Shown here one piece after another: positions 9,337-17,318 of a stretch of 64,000 nt of DNA. A model generated the notes under the pieces. That model was given only the letters and a program-made list of their open reading frames with translations, was not told the DNA's origin and searched no databases. Each line of letters begins with the position of its first letter. Positions within the stretch are counted from its first letter, which is position 1. Position numbers and translations under genes: made by a program. The DNA comes from Ferruginibacter sp. (GTDB lineage Bacteria; Bacteroidota; Bacteroidia; Chitinophagales; Chitinophagaceae): positions 1 through 64,000 of the forward strand of contig JABFQZ010000018.1 of the NCBI GenBank assembly GCA_013141435.1, given 5' to 3'.

Positions 9337-11835
9337 TTATTTTTTGCTAACATCAATAGCACTAAAATATTTTACTGCAGCTTCAGCCATTTTCATTTCA
9401 CCAAAGCCAATAGAAGGGTTCTGTGCCTTTATTTCGGTCAATGTTTTTTCGCCTCTGTCTTTCATTATTAAAGCTACCATATTATACCGTTCTATGCTCA
9501 TTACCTCTTCAATTTCTATTAACCCTTTTTCTACACAAGCAGCTATATGCCCTTCTATTGTGCTTACTGCTAGTTTTCTTTCAGTAGCTATTTCTTCTAT
9601 GCTTTTTCCTTTTTTTAATAAATTGTATGAAGAGTCTTGCGTACTTTCTTTAGCCGGTTTTTTATTAACGTTTATTTTTTTTTCTTTTTTTGTAATTGGT
9701 TTTTTTTGCAATACTTCTACTACAATATCGTACTTGTCACAAAAATCATTCACAGCATTACAAATTTCATCTCCATATTTATCTATTTTGGCTTTCCCAA
9801 AACCACTAATAAGCAATAAATCTCTTTTCGTTTTTGGTAAATATGTACAAATATCTTTTAGCATAGTATGTGTTGCTACCATAAATATTGGAGAGTCATC
9901 TTCCTCACATACGCTATCTCTCCATAGCTTTAAGGAGTTGTATAGTTCAGCATTTGGAGAATCGGTATTATTATTTCTTTGGCTGCTAGCGTAGCAACTT
10001 ATACCAAATTTTACTTGAGCATAATTTAATTTATGTTGTAAAAATGTAGTAACCGAAAAGTTTTTTTTGCAGTAAAACAAATTATAACCGGTTGCATGCA
10101 AAGCATTAGCTGCAGCCAATAATTGTTCGTTTACAGGGTCGGCAGCTTCTTTATGCTCCGTAATTATTGGCTGATCTTTTATGGCATCTAAAAAATATAT
10201 AAACTTAGCTACAAAATGGTTTGCTGCGGCAATAATTCTATTTTGCAAGGCTTCGTTATGTTCAGCAATTGGCTCATTTTTTAGTAAGGTATAAATTTGC
10301 CTAATAAATTTAATACCATTCATTTTTTCTACAGTAAACTCCTGTACCAAATTTGCTATCCATTCTCTTGCACCATTATTAAGTTTACCACTATTAGCAT
10401 CTATTACATATCTAAGCTGAGCCATAGCCTCATCAATTTCATAAAATGCAAAAGTTTCTTCTAACAATTGTTGTGTATATACTTGCCTAGCTCCTTCAAA
10501 CCTTTCGGCAAGCGAGCCTTTGTGAGTAAGGTTTTGTTGCCCTTTATTAACTTGCTCATTATCTTTAATAGCATGTTGTGGAATTTTATTTAATAACACA
10601 ATGCCAGCCAAACTTGTACAACGGCTAAGCGCTACATACACTTGCCCACTACTAAAAGCACTAGCAGCATCTATCATTACTTTATCAAAAGTTAGGCCTT
10701 GGCTTTTGTGTATTGTTATAGCCCAAGCCAATCGCAATGGAAACTGAGTAAAACTACCAACTACTTCTTGTTCCAATTTGCCATCGGTTCTATTCAATGT
10801 ATATTTACTGTTTTCCCAGCTATCTTGCTTTACCTCAATTTCTACACCATCACTTTCTACTACAATTTTTTCATGATCCAAATATTTTACAACACCTATT
10901 TTACCGTTAAAATATTTTTTTTCTATAAGGTCGTTTTTCAAAAACATTACTTGTGCATCTTTTTTCAATAACAGCGATGCATCTACTGGGTACATACTTT
11001 CCGGAAAATCATTTTCAATTTCGGCTCTATATATAAAAGGAGTGGTTAATAGCTTTTCTATTTCGCTATTGTTTATAATATTTGCTTGGTTATTGTGGCT
11101 AGTTAAAGTTATATATTTTTCATCGTACGTTGGTCTAAAAGCCGCAATATATCTATCATTCAGCATGTCAAAATCCTCGGCTGTCATACTATTCGTTCGT
11201 ACACTGTTTAATAAATCTACAAACGATTGTTCCTTTTGTCTGTATATTTTATTTAACTCTATAAGCACTGGCTGTTGTTCTTTTATAGCTATACTATCAA
11301 AGAAAAATGGCGATGCATAATACTCTTGCAAAATATTCCATTCATGATTTTGCGCTACAGGAGGCAACTGATGTAAATCGCCAATACACAACAATTGTAC
11401 ACCGCCAAATGGCGTATTAAAATTTTTACGTACACTTTTCAAAAGCGTATCTATAGCGTCCATAACATCGCAGCGCACCATACTTATTTCATCAATTACC
11501 AGCACTTCCATTTTGCGTAGCAATTGTAAGCGTTGCTTATTATATTTCATTTTTTTTAGCAACTCTTCTCTATTATTTGCTGTAGGCAAAAATGGGTAAA
11601 ATGGTAATTGAAACAAACTGTGCAACGTAACGCCTCCAGCATTTATAGCCGCTACACCAGTAGGTGCTGCCACAATCATATTCTTGGTACAATGCTCTTT
11701 TAAATACTTCAAAAAAGTTGTTTTACCTGTACCAGCCTTGCCCGTCAAAAAAATATTTTCGCCGGTTTCTGTTACAAAGCGGTATGCCAATTCAAATACT
11801 TCGTTGCGTTCAATAGTAGGGTTCACATCTGCCAT
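9337..11835 (-). CDS. PIF1/RecD-like helicase with HRDC and C-terminal HTH domain
   Basis: An 832-residue superfamily 1 helicase. Walker A GKAGTGKTTF is at residues ~32-41, Walker B VLVIDEISMV is near 110, and AWAITIHKSQGLTFDKVMID (~370) is the motif V/VI region of PIF1/RecD-type enzymes. The C-terminal part carries an HRDC-like nucleic-acid binding domain (about 650-715, MVATHTMLKDICTYLP) and a helix-turn-helix segment (EEIATERKLAVSTIEGHI, ~765-785). The family is annotated in Bacteroidota as an HTH-containing AAA ATPase. A role in DNA repair or replication-fork processing is inferred from the domains. It forms a two-gene unit with aat. Confidence 0.88.
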   Translation of the reverse strand: MADVNPTIERNEVFELAYRFVTETGENIFLTGKAGTGKTTFLKYLKEHCTKNMIVAAPTGVAAINAGGVTLHSLFQLPFYPFLPTANNREELLKKMKYNKQRLQLLRKMEVLVIDEISMVRCDVMDAIDTLLKSVRKNFNTPFGGVQLLCIGDLHQLPPVAQNHEWNILQEYYASPFFFDSIAIKEQQPVLIELNKIYRQKEQSFVDLLNSVRTNSMTAEDFDMLNDRYIAAFRPTYDEKYITLTSHNNQANIINNSEIEKLLTTPFIYRAEIENDFPESMYPVDASLLLKKDAQVMFLKNDLIEKKYFNGKIGVVKYLDHEKIVVESDGVEIEVKQDSWENSKYTLNRTDGKLEQEVVGSFTQFPLRLAWAITIHKSQGLTFDKVMIDAASAFSSGQVYVALSRCTSLAGIVLLNKIPQHAIKDNEQVNKGQQNLTHKGSLAERFEGARQVYTQQLLEETFAFYEIDEAMAQLRYVIDANSGKLNNGAREWIANLVQEFTVEKMNGIKFIRQIYTLLKNEPIAEHNEALQNRIIAAANHFVAKFIYFLDAIKDQPIITEHKEAADPVNEQLLAAANALHATGYNLFYCKKNFSVTTFLQHKLNYAQVKFGISCYASSQRNNNTDSPNAELYNSLKLWRDSVCEEDDSPIFMVATHTMLKDICTYLPKTKRDLLLISGFGKAKIDKYGDEICNAVNDFCDKYDIVVEVLQKKPITKKEKKINVNKKPAKESTQDSSYNLLKKGKSIEEIATERKLAVSTIEGHIAACVEKGLIEIEEVMSIERYNMVALIMKDRGEKTLTEIKAQNPSIGFGEMKMAEAAVKYFSAIDVSKK

Positions 11836-12254
11836 AAATAATTATAATATTGTAGATTTTTTATTTATGTACAATAAATAAAAAAATTGAATTGTAAAAA
11901 TACCGATTCCATTTTTTAGGAGCATCAACATTTTTATTTTAATTTGCATTTGTTATCTTGCTATATGTTACATTCTTTTCTTTATTCCTCAAAAAAAGAT
12001 TTTCACTCCTATCAAGGCTAGTTTCCACATCAGGTTTTCAATCATTATATATTAAAGCATATCCAGCCATTGAGTACAATTTTAAAAATTAAAAAATGAT
12101 AAGCATTTGAATTTCTCAAAACTACAAAGTACTTCCTCATTAGTAACCTCAATTTAAACTTGTGAGTACTAAACAAGCAGCAACCACTAGTACATAAATT
12201 ACAAAAACCAACAATGCGATGAGGGTACATATTGCACACCTCATCACACATTTA
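11836..12254. other. Intergenic stretch without a gene; small inverted repeat near ssb end
   Basis: No frame here has convincing codon structure. The only visible structure is the inverted repeat GATGAGG (12218-12224) / CCTCATC (12239-12245), ten bases past the ssb stop on the minus strand, which could be a weak terminator for ssb (a short T-run follows on that strand). The rest is AT-rich and includes the upstream region of the helicase gene, in which no clear TAnnTTTG box was found. Confidence 0.4.
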
Positions 12255-12608
12255 TTACGCCACCATACTTCCAGTAGCCCTTCCAAGCATCAATAATTCG
12301 TTTACTTGTATTTCGGTTATATATTTTTTATTGCCCTCTTTATCCATATAGTTTCTGTTTACCAATTTTCCTTCTATTGCTACTTCAGCACCTTTTACCA
12401 AAAATTTTTCGGCAATGTCAGCAATTTTTCCCCAGGCAATTAAGTTGTGCCACTGTGTTTCAGTTACTTTTTCGCCACTAGCATTTTTATATTGTTCGTT
12501 TGTAGCTACCGAAAATCGTACAAGTTTTTTACCACTTTCAGTGTTTCTTACTTCTGGTGCGTTACCCAAATTACCAATTAATTGAACTTTGTTTTTTAAT
12601 GCGTACAT
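12255..12608 (-). CDS. ssb: Single-stranded DNA-binding protein (short form)
   Basis: A 117-residue OB-fold protein that coats single-stranded DNA in replication, repair and recombination. The whole protein is the OB domain: VQLIGNLGNAPEVRNTESGK, LVRFSVATNEQYKN, WHNLIAWGKIADIAEKFLVKG and EIQVNELLMLG. It ends in RATGSMVA and lacks the acidic DDDLPF-type tail used by typical SSBs to recruit partners, so it may be an accessory SSB, with a tailed copy expected elsewhere in the genome. The leader contains a perfect 10-bp inverted repeat. It is transcribed divergently from the zinc-ribbon gene at 12837. Confidence 0.93.
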   Translation of the reverse strand: MYALKNKVQLIGNLGNAPEVRNTESGKKLVRFSVATNEQYKNASGEKVTETQWHNLIAWGKIADIAEKFLVKGAEVAIEGKLVNRNYMDKEGNKKYITEIQVNELLMLGRATGSMVA

Positions 12609-12623
12609 AATCTTTCGTTTTGT

Positions 12624-12659
12624 GCATTACCCAACTACAATTTTGAGTATGGGTAATGC
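12624..12659 (-). promoter_or_regulatory. Perfect inverted repeat in ssb leader
   Basis: GCATTACCCA (12624-12633) and TGGGTAATGC (12650-12659) are perfect 10-bp inverted repeats separated by 16 bases, 15 bases upstream of the ssb ATG. The spacing suits either an mRNA hairpin that could control ssb translation or a dimeric repressor operator. A weak -7-like box (CATCTTTG on the minus strand) at 12711-12718 would put the repeat inside the transcribed leader. Confidence 0.5.
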
Positions 12660-12764
12660 GGTTTAAAAATTTATTTATTTCAGTAAACCATTGTTTTTGG
12701 TTAGACAATGCAAAGATGTAGCTACAAAAAAACAATACCTGTATTTTAAACTTTTACTTACCTT

Positions 12765-12788
12765 TATAGCCGTATGTAAACGGTTATA
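12765..12788. promoter_or_regulatory. Imperfect palindrome between divergent genes
   Basis: TATAGCCGT (12765-12773) and ACGGTTATA (12780-12788) form a 9-bp inverted repeat with one mismatch and a 6-base centre, located between ssb and the zinc-ribbon gene. This is operator-like geometry; no regulator can be assigned. Confidence 0.3.
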
Positions 12789-12836
12789 CTTAGTAAATAA
12801 TGTATATTTTATTTTTACAAAAGCTAATACAGTATT

Positions 12837-13211
12837 ATGTTACAAAAAAATGAAAGTAAAAATTGTCTTGCTTGCAGCAAAATTGTAAGAGGTCGTTCAG
12901 ATAAAAAATTTTGTGATGATTACTGCCGTGTTGCTTATAATAATGAACTAAAAAGCCCTGCAAATAATTTTATTCGCAATGTAAATAATGCCTTAAGCAA
13001 AAACCGACGTATATTAGAAAGCCTAATACCTTCAGGGCAAGATACAGCAAAAGCAAGTGGCGAAAAGCTATTAGCAAAAGGGTTTCAATTCAAATATGGC
13101 ACACACAGTTATACCAACAAAAAAGGCGATGTATACTTCTTTTGTTACGATATGGGATTTTTACCCTTAGAAAACGATTGGTATTTATTGGTAAAACGAA
13201 GAGAAGATTAA
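12837..13211 (+). CDS. Small zinc-ribbon protein of unknown function
   Basis: A 124-residue cytoplasmic protein with an N-terminal zinc-ribbon-like set of cysteines (C10, C13, C26, C30, in CLAC and FCDDYC), in a context resembling DUF2116-type zinc ribbons with an invariant GRSDKKFC. The middle is basic and probably helical (SPANNFIRNVNNALSKNRR). The C-terminal part (GDVYFFCYDMGFLPLENDWY) is compact and aromatic. A nucleic-acid binding role is plausible from the ribbon but unproven. The last 95 bases of the gene and its flank recur at 24616-24710 with one synonymous change. Confidence 0.75.
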   Translation: MLQKNESKNCLACSKIVRGRSDKKFCDDYCRVAYNNELKSPANNFIRNVNNALSKNRRILESLIPSGQDTAKASGEKLLAKGFQFKYGTHSYTNKKGDVYFFCYDMGFLPLENDWYLLVKRRED

Positions 13212-13301
13212 GATAATACAATTGTTGTACGTCACCCTATCGGAAAAGCTACACAATTCAAAATTTTCTGACAATATGCACAAAGACTGCCTACCCTTCG
13301 C

Positions 13302-13369
13302 AAAATTAAAAGAGCTGTAAAGCCAACACACAAAAGCCGAAACACAATTTGCAGCACATTTAATTTTGA
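13302..13369. repeat. Palindromic element with shared 19-nt loop, copy 1
   Basis: CAAAATTAAA (13302-13311) and TTTAATTTTG (13360-13369) are inverted arms enclosing AAAGCCAACACACAAAAGC (13320-13338). The same 19-base loop word occurs at 24422-24440 inside a different pair of arms. It is intergenic, downstream of the zinc-ribbon gene. Confidence 0.5.
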
Positions 13370-13461
13370 CCCAACGCACCCATGCCCACCCAACACACCA
13401 AAAACATTAATCCATTATACATTAATCAAAATATTTTATCTTGCTTTAAAACTACTTGCTA

Positions 13462-15420
13462 ATGAGACAACTTATTTTAATCGCATTGATTTCTCCGTTA
13501 TATCTTTTTGCTCAACCTCAAAAAATTGACAGCTTAAAATTAATTTTAAAATCAAATCCCAAAAATGTAGAAACCTTGTCTGCTATTGGATTAGAATATT
13601 CAAAAAACAATAAAGATTCGTTTAAATTTTATGCTAATTATGCAAATCAATTGGCGAAAACAGATTGCGAAAAATCATATTCACTAAACGCCATTGGAGG
13701 CTATTTAATTACAAATAGCAAAATAGACTCTGCAATTTTTTCCTATAAAGAAGCTATAGAAAATGCTAAGAAATGTGGAAATAAGCAACAACAAGCACAA
13801 ATACTAATAAACTTATCGTTTGTGTATATTTTAAAAGGCGAAAACGATACTACAATTGAATTAACCACAAATGCTATTAAAATATTAGAAACCATAAAAT
13901 TAAATGAAGCCATACAATTGCTAATTTGTAAAGCATTAAAATATAAAGGTGACGCCTATAGCAGATTGGGGCAGTACGATAAAGCAACCGAAAATTTATT
14001 TGAGGCAAAAAAGCAGAACAACAATAGCAATTTAGATATGGAAGCTTCCATTAATGGGAGCTTAGGTAGTTTATACACAAATAAGTTGGAGCTAGACAAA
14101 GCCATTACATATACAAAGCTGTCAGCCGAAAAGTTTGAAAAATTAAATAATATTGTAAATGCAGAGATGCAGTTTTCTAACCTTGCAAACGAGTATATTG
14201 AATATAAAAAATATGATAGTGCAGCTTACTATTTAAAAAAATGCGAACCACTATTGCAGCATATTAATAACCCAACTAAACAAGCATATGTTAATAAAAG
14301 TTGGGCAAGATTATTTTTAGCTAAAAAAAATTTAGGGCAAGCACTTGTATATTATGATAAAGCTATTTCTAATTACACCGAAGCGGGCGAAGATGTTTTA
14401 CTTGCCGATTGTTTTTATGGGAAAGCTGAAACCTATGCCAAACAAAATAACTATACATTGGCCAAAATATTCTTTTTGAAAACAGAAACACTATACATAG
14501 AAAATGAAATGCCCAATGAACTATCTGGCTTATACTACGATTTAGCAAAGCTCGAAAGTAAAAAAGGCGCATATAATAATGCGTATAATTATTTAAGTAA
14601 GTCGTACGATATTGAAGATTCATTAAGAAGCGAAAAAATAATTGAAGCCGAAAAAAATGCAGAGCAGAAATATGAAGCATCTTTAAAAGAAGCAACTATT
14701 ACTAAGCAAAACGTTGAAATAAAAACACAAAAACAAAAAAACTTTTGGCTTATTACAGGTTCAGTTATTGCTGCATTAGTAGCTTTTATTTTAGGTTTGT
14801 TGTACAAAAGAATTAGAGGGCAAAAGAAACAAATTGAAGTTCAAAAACAAGAAATTCTACACAATAATAGAAATAATATTCAACAGTTAATTAGCATTTT
14901 TAATAGGCAATCGGAAACTGAAGGGCTAAAAGAAAATTCTTTAGCTAATCAAGAAAGGCTTTATACATTGAACCTCCTTAACAAATTGTTATATGAAAGC
15001 GGAGAAAATAATAAAGCCGATATAAAAGAATATCTTACGCAACTTTCGTCTGCTAAAGAAATAGGAAGTGGCAAATTAGTAAAAATAAAATTAGACACTC
15101 CCAACATAAAATTAAAAAGCAATCTATTAAAAGATATTGGGCTAATTGTAAATGAATTAACTACAAACGCAATTAAATATGCTTTTAAAAATAATGAAAA
15201 TCCTTTAATTGCAATAAAAGTCAATTATGACGATGCCCAAAATATTAATTTGCACATAGCTGATAATGGAAATGGTTTACCAGAGGGCTTTAATTTACTT
15301 CAAGAAAGAAAATCATTTGGGTTGGAATTTGTAAACGATTTGGTTACACAACATCATGGCACAATTAAAGCATACAATAACAACGGGACTTGTTTTGACA
15401 TTAGCCTTAAAGTCAGATAG
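13462..15420 (+). CDS. TPR-containing sensor histidine kinase (TCS1 kinase)
   Basis: A 652-residue inner-membrane sensor. A signal peptide (MRQLILIALISPLYLFAQ) leads into about 380 periplasmic residues of tetratricopeptide repeats, then one membrane helix (WLITGSVIAALVAFILGLLY, ~426-445), a coiled linker, a dimerisation/phosphoacceptor segment EILHNNRNNIQQLISIFNRQ, and a HATPase domain with N-box LIVNELTTNAIKYAF and G1 box DNGNGLP. The segment resembles HisKA_2 (EIHHRVKNNLQ); the histidine of LHNN aligns with its phosphoacceptor while the following RV is replaced by NN. The ATG at 13462 is chosen over TTG at 13456. It is followed at 67 bases by a LytTR response regulator, its likely partner. 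Confidence 0.88.
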   Translation: MRQLILIALISPLYLFAQPQKIDSLKLILKSNPKNVETLSAIGLEYSKNNKDSFKFYANYANQLAKTDCEKSYSLNAIGGYLITNSKIDSAIFSYKEAIENAKKCGNKQQQAQILINLSFVYILKGENDTTIELTTNAIKILETIKLNEAIQLLICKALKYKGDAYSRLGQYDKATENLFEAKKQNNNSNLDMEASINGSLGSLYTNKLELDKAITYTKLSAEKFEKLNNIVNAEMQFSNLANEYIEYKKYDSAAYYLKKCEPLLQHINNPTKQAYVNKSWARLFLAKKNLGQALVYYDKAISNYTEAGEDVLLADCFYGKAETYAKQNNYTLAKIFFLKTETLYIENEMPNELSGLYYDLAKLESKKGAYNNAYNYLSKSYDIEDSLRSEKIIEAEKNAEQKYEASLKEATITKQNVEIKTQKQKNFWLITGSVIAALVAFILGLLYKRIRGQKKQIEVQKQEILHNNRNNIQQLISIFNRQSETEGLKENSLANQERLYTLNLLNKLLYESGENNKADIKEYLTQLSSAKEIGSGKLVKIKLDTPNIKLKSNLLKDIGLIVNELTTNAIKYAFKNNENPLIAIKVNYDDAQNINLHIADNGNGLPEGFNLLQERKSFGLEFVNDLVTQHHGTIKAYNNNGTCFDISLKVR

Positions 15421-15446
15421 GTACTTATTAACTACAAATGGGTACA
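15413..15446 (+). promoter_or_regulatory. Putative LytTR operator pair 1 of TCS1
   Basis: TCAGATAGGTACT (15413-15425) and ACAAATGGGTACA (15434-15446) are direct repeats with starts 21 bp apart. They overlap the kinase stop and lie 41 bases upstream of the regulator ATG. They match the repeats at 16244-16277 and 19742-19775. A -7-like TAATTTAC starts 29 bases after the pair. Inferred autoregulatory site. Confidence 0.5.
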
Positions 15447-15487
15447 TAATTATGTTGATTTAAAATTCATGTTTTAATTTACGCATT

Positions 15488-16240
15488 ATGCTTAAAATAC
15501 TCATTGTAGATGATAATTTAATTTTTGCGAAAGACTTAGCCAAAGGTGTTCAAAAATATAATTGTGAGGTTGTAGGCATAGCTGCATCTGCAGAAAAAGC
15601 TATTGAATTGTTTGAAAGTAAAGAACCAAACCTTGTTTTTATTGACCTTGAATTAGAAGGAGAAAAAGATGGTATTTATGTTGCCGAACACATCAATAAA
15701 ACATGCCGAGTACCTTTTATTTTTCTTACAGATAATTTTGGCTCATCTAATAAATATTTTAAAAAAGCTACCAATACACTTCCTGCAAACTATTTACCTA
15801 AAGGCACTTTTTTACCAAATCAGCTTTGGCATTTTGTAGAAGCAGCCATGAGCAATTACTCAAAAGCAGGTGGACTTTTAATTAATGAAGATGAACCAAG
15901 TGCATTTATTCGCAATCAATTTTTTGTAAAAAGCAAAGGCGTTTGGGAAAAACTTACCGCAGAAGATATTACGCATATAACTGTAAATAAACCTTACTGC
16001 GAAATACATACTACCAAAAGTCTTAAAAAATATTTAGTTCGTAAACCACTTGACTTTACAGTTTTACAATTCAATTCAGTAAAATTAATTCGTATTCACC
16101 AGAGCCATGCTGTAAATATTAATTTTATTTGCAAGTACGATTATACAAAAAGTAAAATTATCCTAACCACAAAAAATGAATTGGAAGTTGGTAGAACTTA
16201 CAAAAAATCACTCCCAAGCCAAGTGTTGTTTTTAGATTAA
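15488..16240 (+). CDS. LytTR-family response regulator (TCS1 regulator)
   Basis: A 250-residue cytoplasmic response regulator. The receiver domain (1-120) has the acidic pair D8-D9, phospho-acceptor D53 (FIDLEL) and the switch Thr in FIFLTDN. The LytTR DNA-binding domain occupies ~145-250 (FFVKSKGVWEKLTAEDITHI, IRIHQSHAVNINFI, LEVGRTYKK). LytTR dimers bind two direct repeats on one DNA face. Three such repeat pairs, 21 bp in period, occur next to this gene, before the gene at 16416 and before the metalloprotease at 19831, suggesting a local regulon of secreted proteins. Its probable partner is the upstream histidine kinase. Confidence 0.92.
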   Translation: MLKILIVDDNLIFAKDLAKGVQKYNCEVVGIAASAEKAIELFESKEPNLVFIDLELEGEKDGIYVAEHINKTCRVPFIFLTDNFGSSNKYFKKATNTLPANYLPKGTFLPNQLWHFVEAAMSNYSKAGGLLINEDEPSAFIRNQFFVKSKGVWEKLTAEDITHITVNKPYCEIHTTKSLKKYLVRKPLDFTVLQFNSVKLIRIHQSHAVNINFICKYDYTKSKIILTTKNELEVGRTYKKSLPSQVLFLD

Positions 16241-16243
16241 GGT

Positions 16244-16277
16244 ACAAATAGATACACTATTTTACCAAATAGTAACA
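16244..16277 (+). promoter_or_regulatory. Putative LytTR operator pair 2 of TCS1
   Basis: ACAAATAGATACA (16244-16256) and CCAAATAGTAACA (16265-16277) are direct repeats 21 bp apart start to start, immediately after the regulator gene and upstream of the secreted-protein gene at 16416. A -7-like TTATTTTG begins 29 bases downstream (16306-16313). The left repeat is identical to the left repeat at 19742. Confidence 0.6.
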
Positions 16278-16415
16278 TACTTAAATTTTAATAAATAGTT
16301 GTTAATTATTTTGTGAAGAATAATTAGCACAACTAATTAAAGAAAGGAGGCACTCTTTTAGAGGTGTAAAATATATATATGCAAAACGGCATATAGAAAT
16401 TTAAAAATATTTGTA

Positions 16416-17318
16416 ATGAAAATGAAAATGAAAATTAAAAAACTTAAAATCTTGAGAAAAATTGCTAATACAATTTTACTGTTATTTATTTTTATTTTGC
16501 ACAGTTTTGCACAAAAAAATATTAAATTTATAGAAAAAACTAGAGTAGAAGCTGCGTTATACACTACTCCATTAAAAGAGAAAGAAATTCAAAAAGCTTT
16601 GCAAAATTACATTAGTGCTGGTGTATTATCTTGCAAATACTTAGGGCAAGTAGCAAAGGATTCAATAAAAGCTCAGCTTAAAAGAAACGAATTGCATGGC
16701 ATGGTAAGGGTAATGCCATACAAAACACCAGGATTAATGGGTATTCCATTTCCGTCAATAATATTAAATTATAAAATACAGATTACTATTGTAGAAAATG
16801 AAGTAAAAGTAGCATTTAGCGATTTTAGTATGCAAAATTTTAATTTGTTTGAAATATATAACGATTCAAAAGATTTTAAAATTAAAATAAAATTACGAGA
16901 GTTAGATGAAAAAAATTATGATAGTGTATACAACAGAAACGATTTAAGTTCAACAGAATATTACGAAGGAATTCAAAAACTTATTAATCAAAATAGAGGA
17001 GGTTATTTGATGCCAGAACAAGAAAGCTTGGCTAGAAGAAATTCATCTACTGGTATTCAAAAAAGCTTTGATAAAATTGGTCAAAAGAGCGAAGCAAATT
17101 TTCAGAGTAATTTTCTCACGGTTAACGAAAAATGGTGGGATGCAAATGCTTATGATGTAATAAAAATGGAGTTTAAAAAAATAGCAGAATTGCTAAAAGC
17201 AAAAATAACTGCAGTAGCTACTAATGGTGAAGTAAAGTACAAAGTTGAAAATGAAAAATTACTTCCGATTGATGAAAAGGAAAAGGCAAAATGGTTAAAG
17301 AAAAGTATCAATTTTTAA
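16416..17318 (+). CDS. Secreted protein of unknown function, possibly DUF4468-like
   Basis: A 300-residue protein with a basic N-terminus, a hydrophobic signal segment (residues ~16-31) and a predicted cleavage after HSFAQ. Several in-frame ATGs at 16416, 16422 and 16428 are possible starts. The mature part is mixed alpha/beta, polar and lysine-rich, with a beta-strand region IILNYKIQITIVENEVKVAF that resembles the TBP-like fold of DUF4468 proteins; this is a tentative likeness. Its stop overlaps the ATG of the next gene (TAATG), so the two are translationally coupled. It is preceded by a putative TCS1 operator. The function is unknown. Confidence 0.6.
   Translation: MKMKMKIKKLKILRKIANTILLLFIFILHSFAQKNIKFIEKTRVEAALYTTPLKEKEIQKALQNYISAGVLSCKYLGQVAKDSIKAQLKRNELHGMVRVMPYKTPGLMGIPFPSIILNYKIQITIVENEVKVAFSDFSMQNFNLFEIYNDSKDFKIKIKLRELDEKNYDSVYNRNDLSSTEYYEGIQKLINQNRGGYLMPEQESLARRNSSTGIQKSFDKIGQKSEANFQSNFLTVNEKWWDANAYDVIKMEFKKIAELLKAKITAVATNGEVKYKVENEKLLPIDEKEKAKWLKKSINF

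Noticed and set aside
12045-12251. Minus-strand 68-codon frame after ssb as a gene
   Set aside because: Composition is not protein-like, it has no recognisable motif, and its start lies within the inverted repeat region after ssb.
16343-16350. AAAGGAGG as a Shine-Dalgarno site for the gene at 16416
   Set aside because: It lies 65 bases before the ATG; Bacteroidota rarely use SD pairing, and no start codon is at the right distance.
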